In this document: positions 7,819 through 8,686 of the stretch, piece by piece | Layout: every line of letters starts with the position of its first letter | Position numbering within the stretch: position 1 is the first letter of the stretch | From: JAJKIP01 sp040509055 | GTDB taxonomy: Bacteria; Bacteroidota; Bacteroidia; Chitinophagales; Chitinophagaceae | Direction of reading: 5' to 3' | Length of the DNA stretch: 8,686 nt | Assembly: GCA_040509055.1 (NCBI GenBank) | Contig: JBEVLT010000307.1 | Span: 1-8,686, forward strand | The notes under the pieces: generated by a model | Told to the model about the DNA's origin: nothing | The model's database searches: none | The model's input: the letters and a program-made list of their open reading frames with translations, nothing else | Program-made: the position numbers and the translations under genes

Positions 7819-7892
7819 ATTTCTCAGGCGGGTCCCGGCGTACGGATTATACTTTTTTTGCGTGATGCAAGTACCGGACTCGCTGTGGAAAA
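7819..7892. repeat. REP-like palindromic element, copy 3
   Basis: A 74-base unit nearly identical to copy 1 (6460-6532), including the same centre TACGGATTAT, T run, GCGTGATGCAAGT and a right end GTGGAAAA. It ends 27 bases before the stop of the minus-strand gene at 7920-8333. Between copies 2 and 3 there is only a short weak hairpin (GGCAC 7782-7786 with GTGCC 7795-7799), next to a fragment, CACGGATTA, that resembles the element centre. Confidence 0.75.
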
Positions 7893-7919
7893 CTGTTTCT
7901 CACCAACAAAGAGAAATTT

Positions 7920-8333
7920 TCACCAGCAGCGGGCGCGGACCAGGCTTTCCTGGTAGCCGACCGGCAGCGTTGCCGGGTTTTTTACCCGCCGGTGATGGGG
8001 TTTTTTGCCAGCAGCAGCATGCGTCTGCCGTTGCTGTTGCGTTTCATCCGCAACGGGATGATCACCGCCCCGCCCCAGCAGCATACCGGCCTCCAGCATC
8101 CGCTCCAGCTGGTGGTACAGCCAGAGTAAGGACTGCCGCTCTTCCGCTGCATCAAAGGGGGAATGGGGCTGGCCCAGCGCGGCCTCCACGGCCAGCCACA
8201 GCAGGCGGCGCGTATCGGCCAGCGGGAACACTTCAAAAAACTCCTGCAATACCTGCAGCGGGGCAGCCGCTTCCTCCGGCCGCAGCCGGATGGGCTGGTT
8301 GTAAAAGGCGGGGTGGAGGGCATAGGGTGTCAT
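7920..8333 (-). CDS. Orphan paralogue of the small helical cassette protein, extended tail
   Basis: This 137-residue protein is homologous over its first 88 residues or so to the protein encoded at 7263-7577: by hand I count about 39 identical positions with one gap. Conserved features include LHPxFYxQPIxLxPEE near the N-terminus, RRxLWxxVEA in the middle and AExRQxxL...ER.L.A..LL near 62-86. The function is unknown. Unlike its relative it has no partner gene downstream: the next 340 bases hold only repeats. The tail from about residue 89 (GGDHPVADETQQQRQTH, then basic and histidine-rich) does not match the relative. It may be read-through into former intergenic DNA or the scar of a lost partner. 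The region is GC-rich, so other frames are also open, and the true end of the conserved protein is less sure than its start. Confidence 0.68.
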   Translation of the reverse strand: MTPYALHPAFYNQPIRLRPEEAAAPLQVLQEFFEVFPLADTRRLLWLAVEAALGQPHSPFDAAEERQSLLWLYHQLERMLEAGMLLGRGGDHPVADETQQQRQTHAAAGKKPHHRRVKNPATLPVGYQESLVRARCW

Positions 8334-8414
8334 GGCCGTGCGGTTTAAATGGTGAAGAAGCGTAAGCAGAGCACCGCCACCCGGTAAAAAAGAAAGGCGC
8401 AGGTCTCAGCTTAC

Positions 8415-8528
8415 CGTCTTAGAGGCCGTAGGAAGGCCCTGACAACGAATAAGTGAGCCCACGCCTAGGTCGTGAGCCTGTTCACTTATCATCCCGTTGT
8501 CATTGAAAGTTCCTACGTTTCTAAGACG
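8415..8528 (-). ncRNA. Candidate structured RNA: long imperfect hairpin, possibly 6S-like
   Basis: Five stacked helices fold the whole segment: 8415-8423 with 8520-8528 (9 bp), 8427-8434 with 8510-8517 (8 bp), 8440-8447 with 8495-8502 (8 bp), 8449-8456 with 8482-8489 (8 bp), and 8457-8463 with 8471-8477 (7 bp), closed by a 7-base loop. A 7x5 internal loop separates helices 2 and 3; smaller 2x3, 5x1 and 4x0 loops separate the others. Two positions (8459/8475 and 8414/8529) are A-C on the plus strand but G-U on the minus strand, which favours a minus-strand RNA. A matching promoter lies upstream on that strand. Size and shape recall small 6S RNAs of Bacteroidota, but I see no sequence motif that proves this. 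It could instead be a 5' leader element of the gene at 8333 or a palindromic mobile element. The 81 bases from 8334 to 8414 hold no gene. Confidence 0.55.
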
Positions 8529-8570
8529 AGATTCAAAGCGAATGCTTCAAATGCGTTTATTGAAGTATCG

Positions 8571-8603
8571 CAAAATTATGGTCTGATACAAATATAAAAC
8601 AAA
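8571..8603 (-). promoter_or_regulatory. Bacteroidota-type promoter reading toward the hairpin RNA
   Basis: On the minus strand TTTG (8603-8600) is followed after 21 bases by TAATTTTG (8578-8571), a full match to the -33 TTTG / -7 TAnnTTTG consensus. Transcription would start near 8565, about 37 bases before the long hairpin. A second -7 match, TATATTTG (8596-8589), exists, but its only upstream TTTG is 13 bases away, which is too close. A small hairpin (CTTCAA 8545-8550 with TTGAAG 8560-8565) lies at the predicted start of the transcript. Confidence 0.55.
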
Positions 8604-8604
8604 T

Positions 8605-8622
8605 AATGACAAATATGTCATT
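8605..8622. promoter_or_regulatory. 18-bp operator-like palindrome
   Basis: AATGACA (8605-8611) and TGTCATT (8616-8622) are perfect inverted repeats with a 4-base AATA spacer. The site lies immediately upstream of the -33 element of the minus-strand promoter and 35 bases before a possible plus-strand start codon. Position and symmetry suit binding of a dimeric regulator; which one is unknown. Confidence 0.45.
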
Positions 8623-8657
8623 GATGGGTAAATAAATTATACACATCTTGAAAAATA

Positions 8658-8686
8658 ATGAGCCAAATAAGAAATACTGTTTTGCT
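8658..8686 (+). CDS. Possible start of a divergent gene, cut by the right edge
   Basis: An ATG at 8658 opens a frame (MSQIRNTVL) that stays open to the window end. AT-rich DNA with the palindrome at 8605-8622 precedes it. Only nine codons are visible, so this may be chance. Helix-turn-helix regulators often begin with similar short polar N-termini, but nothing here proves it. Confidence 0.22.

Noticed and set aside
7982..8047. A 21-residue minus-strand frame (starting MKRNSNGRRM) overlapping the orphan gene's tail
   Set aside because: It is short, out of frame with the host gene and in GC-rich DNA where all frames stay open; I see nothing that supports translation, though it could be a fragment of a lost partner.
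8415..8528. CRISPR array, SRP RNA, retron RNA or integron attC site
   Set aside because: There is one long hairpin with no repeated spacer pattern; the conserved SRP GGAAG/AGCAGCC loop is missing; no reverse transcriptase is visible; and the ends do not show the attC core sites.

Overview
The window looks like chromosomal DNA of a Bacteroidota member, most likely from the Chitinophagaceae. Three things suggest this: coding regions without strong Shine-Dalgarno sequences, a Bacteroidota-type promoter (TTTG, spacer, TAnnTTTG) near the right end, and the protein families and pairings present. This is inference from sequence character; no database search was made.

Left part (1-2361): a beta-carbonic anhydrase, cut by the left edge, is followed 49 bases later on the same strand by a SulP-family anion transporter with a C-terminal STAS domain. 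Together they probably form a bicarbonate/CO2-handling unit. Two terminator hairpins follow and separate this unit from the convergent genes on the other strand.

Middle part (2362-6230): an MHS-type major facilitator transporter and, 11 bases after it, a small two-helix membrane protein form a minus-strand operon. Divergent from them, across a 123-base intergenic region, lies a complete acetyl-CoA synthetase (acs). The arrangement suggests uptake of a short carboxylate and its activation to acyl-CoA.

Right part (6231-8686): this is an accessory-looking region rich in palindromes. A 574-base gap (6231-6804) holds a terminator-like stem, two copies of a nested-hairpin repeat with a conserved outer stem and changed inner stems, a REP-like palindrome with a half copy next to it, and a separate long inverted repeat. 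Next comes a minus-strand pair of small unknown genes overlapping by four bases. The downstream member has a C-terminal region reminiscent of compact RNase-toxin folds. After a second repeat-filled gap (7578-7919) lies a diverged extra copy of the first member only, without its partner. Beyond that is a 114-base, roughly 40-bp imperfect hairpin that is probably a minus-strand structured RNA. It is preceded by a consensus-like promoter and an 18-bp operator-like palindrome. A possible divergent gene begins at the right edge.

The best candidates for something undescribed are the two-gene cassette with its orphan copy, the long hairpin RNA, and the local REP-like repeat families around them.
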